From Owenia fusiformis (Eukaryota; Annelida; Polychaeta; Sabellida; Oweniidae), in assembly GCA_903813345.2 (NCBI GenBank), contig CAIIXF020000281.1, positions 1-25,000 of the forward strand: a DNA stretch of 25,000 bases, given 5' to 3'. The translations under genes and the position numbers were made by a program. Within the stretch, counting starts at the first letter, position 1. Each line of letters starts with the position of its first letter. The notes below the pieces were generated by a model, which worked only from the letters and a program-made list of their open reading frames with translations, was not told the origin of the DNA and ran no database searches. Shown in pieces: positions 1 to 12,700 of the stretch.

Positions 1-355
1 AAAACGCACATTCCTTTGACAGTAATAAAGCATAAAACTCAGAATTCATTAAGTAAATACAATCCAATTTTCATTGAATATGCCTCAATGGCCATTCAAT
101 TTATGTTTGCTATCAGGATTATTATCCAATATGCTTAAACTACTGATGTTGTTATGGCAATCATTACTTAATCAGCCAATCACGCATGACTTGGTCTTTC
201 ATACTGTTTCTATAACAACCTTCTATCAATAATGGCATGAGTTCGACTTATACACTATTTTTTCATTCATGTAAGCTGCCCACAATCAATCTGGCTGGCC
301 ATCCAAATTCGGTTTAACTATTGTAGCTATAACAGCAGTCACCTGTCAACAATCG
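1..355. other. UBE3B 3' UTR / downstream sequence
   Basis: AT-rich sequence downstream of the UBE3B stop, with short related words (CAATC, CAACAATC). No coding exon recognised. No AATAAA on the minus strand is evident here, so the polyadenylation site is noncanonical or outside the window. Confidence 0.5.
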
Positions 356-531
356 CTATGACAACTCAAACCAATTCTTTCAAATATGATGCTATAACAA
401 CTGTAACATCAATCACTATGGCAGCAAACAATCAATCAGTTTGACAACTCAAAATAATTGATCCTGATATGATACCATAACAACTATGAAATTGATCACC
501 ATGGGAACAAATGGTACTATGACAACTCAAA
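356..531 (-). repeat. Diverged tandem repeat spanning the UBE3B stop codon
   Basis: The 15-mer coding Phe-Glu-Leu-Ser-stop at 517-531 recurs exactly at 356-370 and with changes in the stop codon at 439-453, so the 3' UTR holds two more, diverged copies of the CDS end (spacing 83 and 78 bp). Shared words between copies include CATAACAACT and ATCACTATGG-like text. A partial further copy may begin near 326. Confidence 0.7.
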
Positions 532-708
532 TCCAGTGTTACTATTGATGGCATAGCGTAGTTTCTCCTTTAATGTGCTCTTTTTCTGGTAGTTGGGTAG
601 CTTCAGGAGGTTAAAGCAGGTGGACGAGGTTGGTAGTCTGCCCACTGGATCTTTCTTTCTAATGTTGAAGAATCCCTTTAGTACACTGCCTACTGTATCT
701 CCTTGGTC
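517..708 (-). CDS. UBE3B: UBE3B last coding exon (catalytic Cys and stop)
   Basis: 192 nt including TAG, after ATTTTCAG. It encodes [34 protein letters not shown] and TGFELS. The thioester-forming Cys is the TGC codon at 616-618. The HECT C-terminal tail is intact. Confidence 0.97.
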   Translation of the reverse strand, partial: DQGDTVGSVLKGFFNIRKKDPVGRLPTSSTCFNLLKLPNYQKKSTLKEKLRYAINSNTGFELS

Positions 709-3700
709 CTGAAAATATAAATCTTCTACAGTTATCTCATTCCAGATGTTTACCTATGTCCAACTAAATTGTTTGTCAAAAATATATTTTATTTACAACA
801 TCAACTTTCATAATTGATCAAAAAGTATCAGTTATATATCATGGACATGTGCTATACATGTACATCAAATAGTATGTAGGTGTCCAAAATTATATTTACT
901 TTTTCTTTTTTGTTAATTAAAGGTCTTAAACATCACAGCATATTACATATAGTCATGCATAGTTGGACAAGGGTTAAAGATCCTATAAAAAATTTAAACC
1001 AATTCGGCTGGTTTGTGAAACATAATGTAGATTATTGAATTGTTGTAAAAAATATTTTGGAGAAAGGTGTCGCTACCTGATCATCAGAGACCTCTACACA
1101 TCTTATAGAGAAAGGTGGCTCAAGGTGGGCAAATCCTAGCAATGGTGGCTTAGAGCAGCTGGTCACAAACTGAAAAAGAAATACAACACCAAGTAAAACA
1201 CCTCCATTAGAGGAACATTTCAAAGTCCGCAGGCCCATAGCCAGAGGGGTGAGGTTCGGAGAGTTTGAGGAAACCAACGTGCCAAAAATTACTTTGGAGC
1301 ACTTTTCAAGTGATTTTGGCTAAATTGTCCGATAATATTGTCATTTTAGGTCTAGGTCTCAAAGAATTCCTCGGTAATGAAAAATCCATTCAGTCTTGGA
1401 AGTCAGGAGATTTATGAACAGCAACTAACCTTAAGAAATAATTTTTTCTCATCTTGTGTGAAGTCCTTCTGGAGAATGTCCCATAGCCAAGTAACCACTC
1501 GATGACTGCTGTGGAACCCACCATAGTACTGGGTGTGTTTTCTAAATTAAGACAAAATACCAAACATGAGTTCTTAATATTCTTAGGAGAAAATAAGTAA
1601 TTTGTACTCTATATTCCTAAATACCCAAATGTACACACTGTTTTCAAATATCAAATCTCTTTTCTACCATTGTGTAATAAAAAAGTCACTATACTTAATG
1701 ACCCCTATCTCAGCCAATCTGGGTTCAAACTCTTAAATATTCTTGAGTATAATTTGACATTGAATTAGTTGTTGTAAACCTAAAAATAATCCATTCTGAC
1801 CATAGGATTATTTGCCATTTTGAAATTGATTTTGATAAAAATAATGAATGACCCCTTGGTGATGAAAAGGTTAATATCTCCAATATTGCATTCACTTTAA
1901 ATTCAAATGAGGGTTAGATTCTTAAAGTGGGCACCCTCAGCTTTCCAATGGTGTATTTGAACCTTGGTGCACCTAGTTTGCACTACGAACTTCTTGATTT
2001 TGCCAAATTATTATTCAAGTTTAATGAAAGTAAAATATAGATAGATTTTGCTAAATAATTATTCAAAGTTAATGAGACTAAAATACAGAAAATGGAATTC
2101 AAAAAATCTCAAACTAATGAACTTGTGTGAGTGTACTGTACAGCCCTTGATAGTGCTAAATATACATAGAACAAAAAATGCTTATGATGAAGAGAGGCTA
2201 TTAAAACAATGCCTACATTAACAACATATGTTGTTAATTTCTCAAGTGTTGTTGATTACTTGTTAAGTGTTTTATTATACAGCCCTTTGTGAGGCTGAAA
2301 ACATTAAAGTCAGTAACATGTCAAAAAGTACCATGATTTAGACACTGGTCATTCAATCAATGCTATCGATATCAATTATAAATAAATTTCTTTTTCTCCA
2401 CAGTTTTATTTAATAGGTTTGTGCCTGCTTACTGTGTGGGTACCGAATATCACAATTTGTCGCTAATGCATTGGAATACTACACATCAAAATGGTACGAA
2501 ACACTTCATCAATTCCTCATGTATATCGCATTGCAGCTGCCATCATACTTCTAGGCATTGGTAAGGCAAATATTATATTTTTATTTTCCCAATGAATGAA
2601 TCTTTTAGTTCATTTCAGAGGGATGCCTTGTTTTTTTTCAAAATAACTGCAAAAATCTATGTCTTGAATTTTAAAGTCACCAGTGATATTGTAGATCAAA
2701 AATGGCTATCAATTGCAAGAAACTGTTTCATATTCTAGTGAAAGTTGTTAGGAGTATATCCCAAATACATGTATGAAATTGCTTAATGATTTCGAAAAAC
2801 ATACTTTTTCATTGGGATTCACTCATCCATCGAGTTGCTGTTTTCTATATGTAACTGTTCAAACTATTTCTGTTACGAAATTTAGAAATCAAATTAATAA
2901 TAATATACAATATTTTGCTGGGGATCAGAAAAATATTAAACTCCCTCTCATTTTCTTTATTTTACTGAATCAAGGCCATAAAATGGACAAAATGCCTGAA
3001 AGATTTATCTTTTCATGAGTTTACAAATAAATTGCTAAAAAACAAATCTATGGTACCCCTCCTCTCAACACTTTTGGTTTGTTTTATGGTAGTGTAAATA
3101 GTTTCAGAAAATAAGTTTGTTACCAGTGATTTTTTTAAGATCATTTTTTGTCTCCATATATTGATATATCACTTTTTAATTTTTTTCTCTACTTTACAAT
3201 AAATTATAACAAAATCAGTATAATAATTGAGCTTTTTATGCATTTGAAGGGATTCTAAAGATATAATGTTTAATAAAAGAACACAAATTGAATACAGTAT
3301 GTTCATTTTAAACTGTTACAATTTTCTAGGCTTCTATGAAGGACTCATATTGTCTCACAATTACGGACTGATTCATCTGGTTACCCCTAGTAACGAAGAT
3401 TCATCATCTCAACAAAAGATGGAGCTACTAGGCCTATCCACATCCGACATTCTTGCTAGTCGTCAGGAGGAACTTAGACGAATGTGCCATAAATTCGAAA
3501 ATATTTCAAAGACTGAATTTACCACAAAGTCATTTATAACTGGGAAAAAGATACCATATTTGTATTGTAATGTGCCAAAGGTTGGCAGCAGTACATTCAA
3601 GAGACTTTTATATTCATTGGAAAATAACATCTCAAATCTCTATAAATACCCAGCCACCAATATACATATTTTAATGAAAAGAAGAGATGTTAAAAATAAT

Positions 3701-6700
3701 CAATCTATCATCAGGCCTACCAGGTTAAACAAAATGACAAAGATTTTGATCGTACGTGATCCGATAAGTCGGCTTATATCTGCTTATTGGGATAAGCTTT
3801 ACAGTATCAATCCTATACATTGGTGCAAGTTTTACAATACTAGTACTCATACCAAATGTGCATGTAATATCACATTCACTGAGTTCTTAGCTTTTATTAT
3901 CAACTCTGTGAAGGATAAGCACATACTGAATATACATTGGAGACCTATTCATAAAACTTGTAATCCATGTGGCAAAATAAAATATGATATTATCGCCCAT
4001 CTTGAAACGTTCAAGCAAGACACTGATTATTTCCTTGAAAAAATCAATAAGAAAAAGATCAACATCTCAAATGGATACAAAACTGATGTCATCAGTCGGG
4101 AAGTTGATATTTTACTACGAGGGGCAAACGCTGCAGAATTGCATTGTGGGTACAGCATACCTGATTTAATAGTACGAGTTTTCAAGGGATTAAAATTACG
4201 TGGATATATAAGCCAAGATGCCATTTTACCCAAACTCAACAAAACTAGAGGATTTTACACAAAAGAAAAATTATACAAATTATTTCGAACATGGTCCAAA
4301 ATGGACGGACACAGAACAACACACGATGAGCTAAGGAGTAAAATGATGGAAAAAGTTCCACAGAATATAATCAAAGACATCTATAAAATATATGAATTTG
4401 ACTTTGAGCTCTTTGGGTACAAATTCGATGAATACAACAGAAACCTGAATGGGTCTTTTTTGCCAAATTAAGTTGTAAACCTTTCAGTCAAAAATGCCAA
4501 CAATTTCAAGAGCAAGAATAAAAATAAAATTTCAGTTAACGTTAACCAGATGAGTTTTTTACTTTACTATATGATTCTATTAAAAATAAATTTCAAAGAT
4601 AACCTTTACAGTTTTAAAATGTTTACAATTTTACATGTTTATTTTTCTCACAAAACTGTACATGTATCTTAATGATAGCATGAATATAATGATAGCATGG
4701 ATATAAACAAGGTGACCAAAAAAACATTACCCTCTGATTTGGTATAACTTTCTCAGTTGGTGAACTTTTTGGACATGCATTTCTCTTAAACCAGTAATCA
4801 AAACATTCTGAAAATTTAACACATCGTCAATGGTCATCTTTTGAATAGTAACATTATAATTTGAAATATATATAAATACTTTTTTTCTATATCGTATTTG
4901 TATCATATGTTCAGAATGAAATGAAACATCTATCCAAACCTCATTGGAACAAAACGACATAAAATACAACATGTTTAGGTCTCTCAATATTGTAATTGTA
5001 CAAGGAAAGATTGGTTGATTTTAAATAAAGGACCCACGTGCTCACACAGTGACTCAATCTGAATAGCAGTTTTAATTTGTGCCGCCAATGTTGACGGACG
5101 GACCAACAGAAGGACCAATGGATGGACAGATGCCTGGTCGATCCATAGGCTCACTGTGTGAGCCAAAAAGTATCTTGTTAATGAAATAAAAGGTTTATCT
5201 TAATTTTTATCTATTTTGGGGGGTTATTGCATACTTTTTTCCTTTGTATAACTATAATATTGAGAGGTCTAAGAAAATGTTATATATGCTATTTTGTTCC
5301 AACAAGGTTCGGAAAGACATTTTATTTCATTCTCAAGAATTGGTAAAAAGGAACAAAAAACAAGTGCACTAAAAAAATGTTTACAAAAACAGTTATCTAA
5401 AATATATATAAATAAATTTTGCATTAAATTGTTGCCAATCAGTCAACATTACATATAGGCGGGCAGAATTGGAGGTCCAAAAAAAAGTTTAATGTACAGT
5501 TGCAACATATTTTCGAATTTGGTACTGTTGGAAAGCTTGTGGTGCCTAGATTTGAGATCCACTTGTTAGCAATTACTCATTTATCCAAAAATACACAAAA
5601 TAATGCAGTGATGACGTCACAATTAATATGCAAATGAGCTAATTTGCATAAATGTTATTTTGAAAAATGTGACTTTTCATTTTCTTTAATTTGATACCAA
5701 TTTCATTAAAATCGGAGCAATATTAGTAAAGTTATGCATTAAATCAATTTTCTGCTTATTAACACCATATTTTTGTTGTTACCATGGAAACGGGCATTTT
5801 AGACACATTCGGCCCACATTTCGTAATTGCTAACAAGTGGATCTCAAATCTAGGCACCACAAGCTTTCCAACGGTACCAAAGTCGAGAATATGTTGCAAC
5901 TGTACATTAAAAAGGACTTTCCTGGCACTTTTGAGCCATCATTCCGACTATCTAATAATGGACTGTGTTTTTTTTCAGAATGTTTCCAAAAATTGGTTTA
6001 AGAGAAAAACATTGTTGAATTCAGTTCACCATATCGATATATTTTCCTTTCAGAAAATTGTAATTTTGAAATTTTTCAACGATTTCACACGAGAGCATAC
6101 CTCGATGAAAATCCCGTGAAAAACGTGATTACTCTAGATCTCATAATCATAGCCGCAATATAAATACACAAGTGTTCTCAATCGAACACGCTCTGTGTAA
6201 AAATTCACAGAGTCCATCATTTTTGAGAAAGTTATTCCAAAAGAAGAGGGTAACATTTTTTTCAAATCCAAAACAAAAAGACAAGTACAAGACTTTTTTT
6301 ACCTGAGGTCCTCCCAGTCAAAGTTCTCGTTATCTCCCGATATCAGTTTCTGTAGCTCAGGGGTTGAGAACATCGTCAGCCAATCAGTGTTCACTACAGA
6401 TTTGAAGCCCCGAATGAATGCATTAGTCTGATCTCGGATCTGGACCCGCATGCGGAAATGGGCCATTAGATGTACATAGCTGATCCTGAATAATGAAGTA
6501 AAACTTTCAAATGGTATACAATACTTGTATGTGAAATAGTTAAGTAAATACAAAAACTCATTATTTTTGATGTAACACCTAAAATTGAAGGAACGCAAAT
6601 TTTTTTGTTCATTTATCATTTGAAGCTTTTTAGTGGATGGCCATATGTATTCAATAAACATTTTTTGATTCAATATCGAAATAATGACCTGGTCTCTTTA

Positions 6701-9700
6701 AGGTACAAGTGTTAGGCTTTTAGGTTTAATAATGGACTTGCCGTTGTACCTCCAAGGTTCAAAAGTCTTATACACAAATAAACAAACAAACAAACAAACA
6801 AAGAACCAAACAACATTACTTGTTTTCATTGGTTACAGGCATAGCTTTGCCTCCAGGTTTTAACTCATGTGTAACCAATTGGCCCATCATATCCTCATCA
6901 CAGGAAAAACTCAGTTCTAAGTCACTTATATCCCCGTCATAGTGCTGCAAAAAAGTTCAATGAAATTCAATTTATTCATTTAACATTTATTAATCATGCT
7001 TAAATAAATTTTATTCATATTACCAGATGATTCTCATAACTTTCTTATTATAAAGTTTCTACTCTTAATAACTACTTTGAAACATATTAAATCAATTGTA
7101 AATTAAATCTAATACGAAAATATTCTTATTTCAAAGTACAGCATTTCAAATATCTACCGTCACATAATATCTTTTTTAGTTCTTTTATTTGAAGATTTTT
7201 TTAATTTCAAATCTTTTATCTTTCACCTTACCTTCACATAAGTTAAACTTTTATACAATTCTGGATCTAGCGATGGTAGTTCATCTATTGAACTATAGGT
7301 GGTGTAATTGGAGCCTCGTTGTTGGTTCAAGATTTGCGTCAAGAAGAAATTAGCAAAAGGAACGTCAACTACGATTCCCTGTAAAACCATTCGACAAAAA
7401 CACAAAATTAATGCTTTTATAACATAACAGTTATAAGGACACAGACAAATCAGAAAGTGTATGGCGCGTTAGCATTAAGTATACATGGTGGATGAAATAC
7501 ATATAATTAAATATAAAGCTTACCTCGTATACAGCTTTGCCCAACATTCTACCAACAAACTCAAACAGAGCTAAATGGTTCTCTTGGCATATGAATGATG
7601 TGGGAGAAGGGTAAAGTTTCTGCTCACTTGTCACCTAGAATTAAAATTATTTTGTTAACTTGTAATAAGGATCTTTAAAGGAAGTAGAAGGGAAAAAGCA
7701 TGTAAAATGTTTGAGGCAACCTTTTTTTAAAAGCATCCAAATGTTTTTATTACAATCAAAATGCTAAAGTTTTATTTTCTGGAATATACAGATAAAGAAT
7801 TGAGATGTTGGATCAAAGTATACACAGTGCGTCAAATTGATCCTATGTATAAAAGGACATTGTAATTTTATCATTATTCATTGTAAGTTTATCATTACAT
7901 ATTGTAATTTTACCAGTATACATACAGTGATTTTACCACTAAATAAATAGACATTAAATTAAAAATGGTTATTGGTTCGAACATGAATAAGTCTTTACCT
8001 TAAATAGGTTAAGCGAAGGGTCAAACACTTTGGCGATAGTTTCTTCAAGGAACTCTTTAAATACACCATCTTGGTCAATACCTGCCTCGTCCAATCCCTG
8101 CTCATTAACAAACTTTACCCTGATCACACCTTTTAAAGCGCCACCTGGTATAGCTGCTAGTTGGCGATAACCATCCTACAAGGTAAAAATTTTATATACA
8201 TACATACATTATCGATTGGGCTCGTTTACACTTCATCAACTGCTCAATGAAAAAAAATTAAATTTTTTTAAATTCAAAGTAAAAATCCTTTGTGTATAGT
8301 AGATAGCAATTCTTAAAAATAATTTTATTTCATATTATATTTATTTATAGTGCTATCTTCATATTGATCATGGTATAATATTCTATCAGTAATTCCAGTC
8401 TCTCAAAAGGATGGATACATTCAATATACAGACCCTCTCTATACAAGAACAGTATAACCTCTGCATGTTTTTGTGCGTACATGTATTTTATGAGAAGATC
8501 AAGAAATAAAAATATAATTAATACTTAGTTAGATACAGCCATTTGAAAACATGATGCAATGTTCCATTTAATATTAAAATTAATCTATTTGTTTGACCAA
8601 ATTGTTTTAGTATTGACTAGTAGAAGTCAATACACTTTGAAACAATCAATTGAAGTTTTGATTGATAGTTGAAACATCACAATAGTTTATTTCTCATAAT
8701 CAATATGCTGCTACAGGTTTATCTGACAAACAAGTGATTTGTTGTTGTTATTGGTATACCGTCATATTTTAGAAAGCCATACCTCATGATATATTTTGTA
8801 ATTTACGCTTGAAAAGAAAATTCCGTATTTTACTCTCAAAGACACAGAATGATAAATACAATTTAAACACTACCACTGTCTCTTTGAGTAATCTTCTTGT
8901 ATATTCCGTATTTTACTCTCAAAGACACTGAATGAGAAATACAATTTAAACACGACCACTGTCTCTTTGTGTGATCTTCAAAGACAGTGAATGAGAAATA
9001 CAATTTAAACACTACCTCTGTCTCTTTATGTGATCTTCATGTATATTCTGTATTTTACTCTCAAAGACACTGAATGAGAAATACAATTTAAACACTACCT
9101 CTGTCTCTTTGTGTGATCTTCATGTATTCAACATTTTTAACACAGCAAATCCAACTGAACAAGACATACTGTACTTCTACTTAATTTCCAATTCTTTTCA
9201 AAGATGAGATGATTCACGAATGTTCCAATGTTAAATTGTTCTAATACTCAACAATTGTCTTCCGATGAGATTCTGAATGTTCAAGTGTCCCTCTGTTGAT
9301 TTTATTAAGATATCCATATTATATTCAAGTCCTCAAAAAAGTCAGATTGATCAGGTATGATGTGCTAACCTCTATTATCCTGCCCCTGTGCACTGTGATA
9401 AGAGTCGACTTAGGTGAGTTATTAGATATTGCATAGGGCATGCTTTATGACAAGTTAGGTAATGCGGCTGTGCTTACCTCAATTATCCTGGTCCTGTGCT
9501 CTGTGATGAGAGTGAGGTGAGGTATTAGACATTACATAGAGCATGCTTTATGACAAGTTAGGTAATGCGGCTGTGCTTACCTCAATTATCCTGGTCCTGT
9601 GCACTGTGATGAGAGTGAGGTGAGGTATTAGATATTACATAGAGCATGCTTTATGACAAGTTAGGTAATGCGGCTGTGCTTACCTCAATTATCCTGGTCC

Positions 9701-12700
9701 TGTGGACTGTGATGAGAGTGAGGTGAGGTATTAGATATTACATAGAGCATGCTTTATGACAAGTTAGGTAATGCGGCTGTGCTTACCTCAATTATCCTGG
9801 TCCTGTGCACTGTGATGAGAGTGAGGTGAGGTATTAGATATTACATAGAGCATGCTTTATGACAAGTTAGGTAATGCGGCTGTGCTTACCTCAATTATCC
9901 TGGTCCTGTGCACTGTGATGAGAGTGAGGTAAGGTATTAGATATTACATAGAGCATGCTTTATGACAAGTTAGGTAATGCGGCTGTGCTTACCTCAATTA
10001 TCCTGGTCCTGTGCACTGTGATGAGAGTGAGGTGAGGTATTAGATATTACATAGAGCATGCTTTATGACAAGTTAGGTAATGCGGCTGTGTTTACCTCAA
10101 TTATCCTGGTCCTGTGCACTGTGGTGAGAGCGAGGTGAGGTATTAGATATTACATAGAGCATGCTTTATGACAAGTTAGGTAATGCGGCTGTGCTTACCT
10201 CAATTATCCTGGTCCTGTGCACTGTGATGAGAGTGAGGTGAGGTATTAGATATTACATAGAGCATGCTTTATGACAAGTTAGGTAATGCGGCTGTGCTTA
10301 CCTCAATTATCCTGGTCCTGTGCACTGTGATGAGAGTGAGGTGAGGTATTAGATATTACATAGAGCATGCTTTATGACAAGTTAGGTAATGCGGCTGTGC
10401 TTACCTCAATTATCCTGGCCCTGTGCATTTTGATAAGAGTCGACTGAGGTGAGGTATTAGATATTACATAGAGCATGCTTTATGAAAATTTAGGTAATGC
10501 GGCTGTGCTTACCTCAATTATCCCGGCCCTGTGCACTGTGATAAGAGTTGACTGAGGTGAGGTATTAGATATTACATAGAGCATGCTTTATGAAAATTTA
10601 GGTAATGCGGCTGTGCTTACCTCAATTATCCTGGCCCTGTGCACTGTGGTAAGAGTCGACTGAGGTGAGGTATTAGATATAACATAGAGCATGCTTTATG
10701 AAAAGTTAGGTAATGTGGCTGTGCTTACCTTAATTATCCTGGCCCTGTGCACTGTGATAAGAGTTGACTGAGGTGAGGTATTAGATATTACATAGCGCAT
10801 GCTTAATGAAAAGTTAGGTAATGCGGCTGTGCTTACCTCAATTATTCTGGCCCTGTGCACTGTGATAAGAGTCAACTGAGGTGAGTTATTAGATATTGCA
10901 TAGGGCATGCTTTATGAAAAGTTAGGTAATGCGGCTGTGCTTACCTCAATTATTCTGGCCCTGTGCACTGTGATAAGAGTTGACTGAGGTGAGGTATTTG
11001 ATATTACATAGAGCATGCTTTATGAAAAAATAGGTAATGAGGCTGTGCTTACCTCAATTATTCTGGCCCTATGCACTGTGATAAGAGTCGACTGAGTTGA
11101 GGCATTAGATATTACATAGAGCATGCTTTATGAAAAGTTAGGTAATGCGGCTGTGCTTACCTCAATTATTCTGGCCCTGTGCACTGTGATAAGAGTCGAC
11201 TGAGGTGAGGCATTAGATATTACATAGAGCATGCTTTATGAAAAGTTAGGTAATGCGGCTGTGCTTACCTCAATTATTCTGGCCCTATGCACTGTGATAA
11301 GAGTCGACTGAGGTGAGGTATTAGATATTACATAGAGCATGCTTAATGAAAAGTTAGGTAATGTGGCTGTGCTTACCTCAATTATCCTGGCCCTATGCAC
11401 TGTGATAAGAGTTGACTGAAGTGAGGTATTAGATATTACATAGAGCATGCTTAATGAAAAGTTAGGTAATGTGGCTGTGCTTACCTCTATTATCCTGGCC
11501 CTGTGCACTGTGATAAGAGTTGACTGAGGTGAGGTATTAGATATTACATAGAGCATGCTTTATGAAAATTTAGGTAATGCGGCTGTGCTTACCTCTATTA
11601 TCCTGGCCCTTTGCACTGTGATAAGAGTCAACTGCTTTATAAGATATTACATAGAGCATGCTTAATGAAAAGTTGGGTAATGCGGCTTTGCTTACCTCTA
11701 TTATCCTGGCCCTGTGCACTGTGATAAGAGTTGACTGAGGTGAGGCACATGCAGAGGGATTTAACCCCAGGGCATCCTTCTCTTGAGCAACATTTCTTCT
11801 GAACAACATAACTCTCTGAAAATAGAAGTGTCCATGGCTAACAGTTTCCAAATGGGAATAGGAAGAGGTACATCATTGACAAGTCTAAATGAGGAGAGGC
11901 AGCAAATAGAATCTCCCTCAATCCAAAATCAATGTTATTAAAAATTGAAGTGCCTCATGGCTTGGGTCGTAGAATGGGAGTGTTAAATCAGTCAGAGGTC
12001 ATTTATAAGTCTGAATGAAACAGAGGCAGCAAATAGAATCTCCCTCAATCCAAAATCAATCCTATTTTAAATAGAAGTGCCCTGTGGCTTCAGTCGTAGA
12101 ATTGGAGAGTTTGTAACATAACAGATCTTAAATCAGTCACATAAAGCCTGAGGCAAACAGAGACAGCATATAATTCACCATACTCAAAGCTACAACCCCA
12201 CTATCTCCCTCATGATTCTTCGAACAATTCTACAGAATGTTGCAAAGCGTCTCAATGTTTAAGCAAATTGATGACACTACATGTACATGTAAATATTTTT
12301 AGATATAATGAATATGTGTTTCAATATATACGGTTTTTCATTTCTATAAATTATTTATGACAAAATCAAAATATTTTGGGTTACCTCCCGATGTGGTATG
12401 ACATGTGGCACCCTCTGGAGGAGAAAAGTGGAGATTTTTCGACCTTTCTCTAGTTCAAGCATAAAATCCTTTGACCTGATATCCCTAAAATAAAAAAAAA
12501 TATATATATTTGGACATGCAGGTAAAACAAAGGTATTGAGAAGTCCAAAATTATAATATAAGGTAAAAGAGATCCAGATACATAAGTTAAGTTAAGAAAT
12601 ACACCACATTGACCGCAATACACATAGCACTTTTTTATCAAACATTTATGTGTATTGCTTGACAGCACACCTGCCCACTCAGCGGAAGGACACAACACCA

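Larger units (their letters stand above)
1542..6302 (-). other. UBE3B: UBE3B intron k-l (4.76 kb) hosting a nested gene
   Basis: Lies between CTCAG/GTAAAA at 6303 and ATTTAG at 1542. It holds a complete sulfotransferase gene on the opposite strand (2491-4471), a hairpin element at 5040-5163 and a foldback element at 5488-5911. 1542-2376 and 4540-5039 are AT-rich with no exon recognised. Confidence 0.85.

Noticed and set aside
2773-3018. Plus-strand 81-codon open frame
   Set aside because: Lies inside the sulfotransferase intron, with AT-driven composition and no recognisable motif.
3266-3329. In-frame ATG at 3266 as the sulfotransferase start
   Set aside because: The codons before 3330 are intron text ending in TTTTCTAG. 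The ATG at 2491 spliced to 3330 gives a proper signal anchor and keeps frame.
5784-6119. Plus-strand 111-codon open frame
   Set aside because: It starts in the centre of the foldback element and crosses its right arm; no protein character.
9361-11745. CRISPR-like array
   Set aside because: Units are 103-108 bp and repeated over their whole length with no variable spacers, and the parent exon is identified; the genome is eukaryotic.
10696-11851. Minus-strand open frames with a 36-residue repeat
   Set aside because: They come from array A units lacking a stop. Listed as array and discussed as possible retention, but not called as genes.
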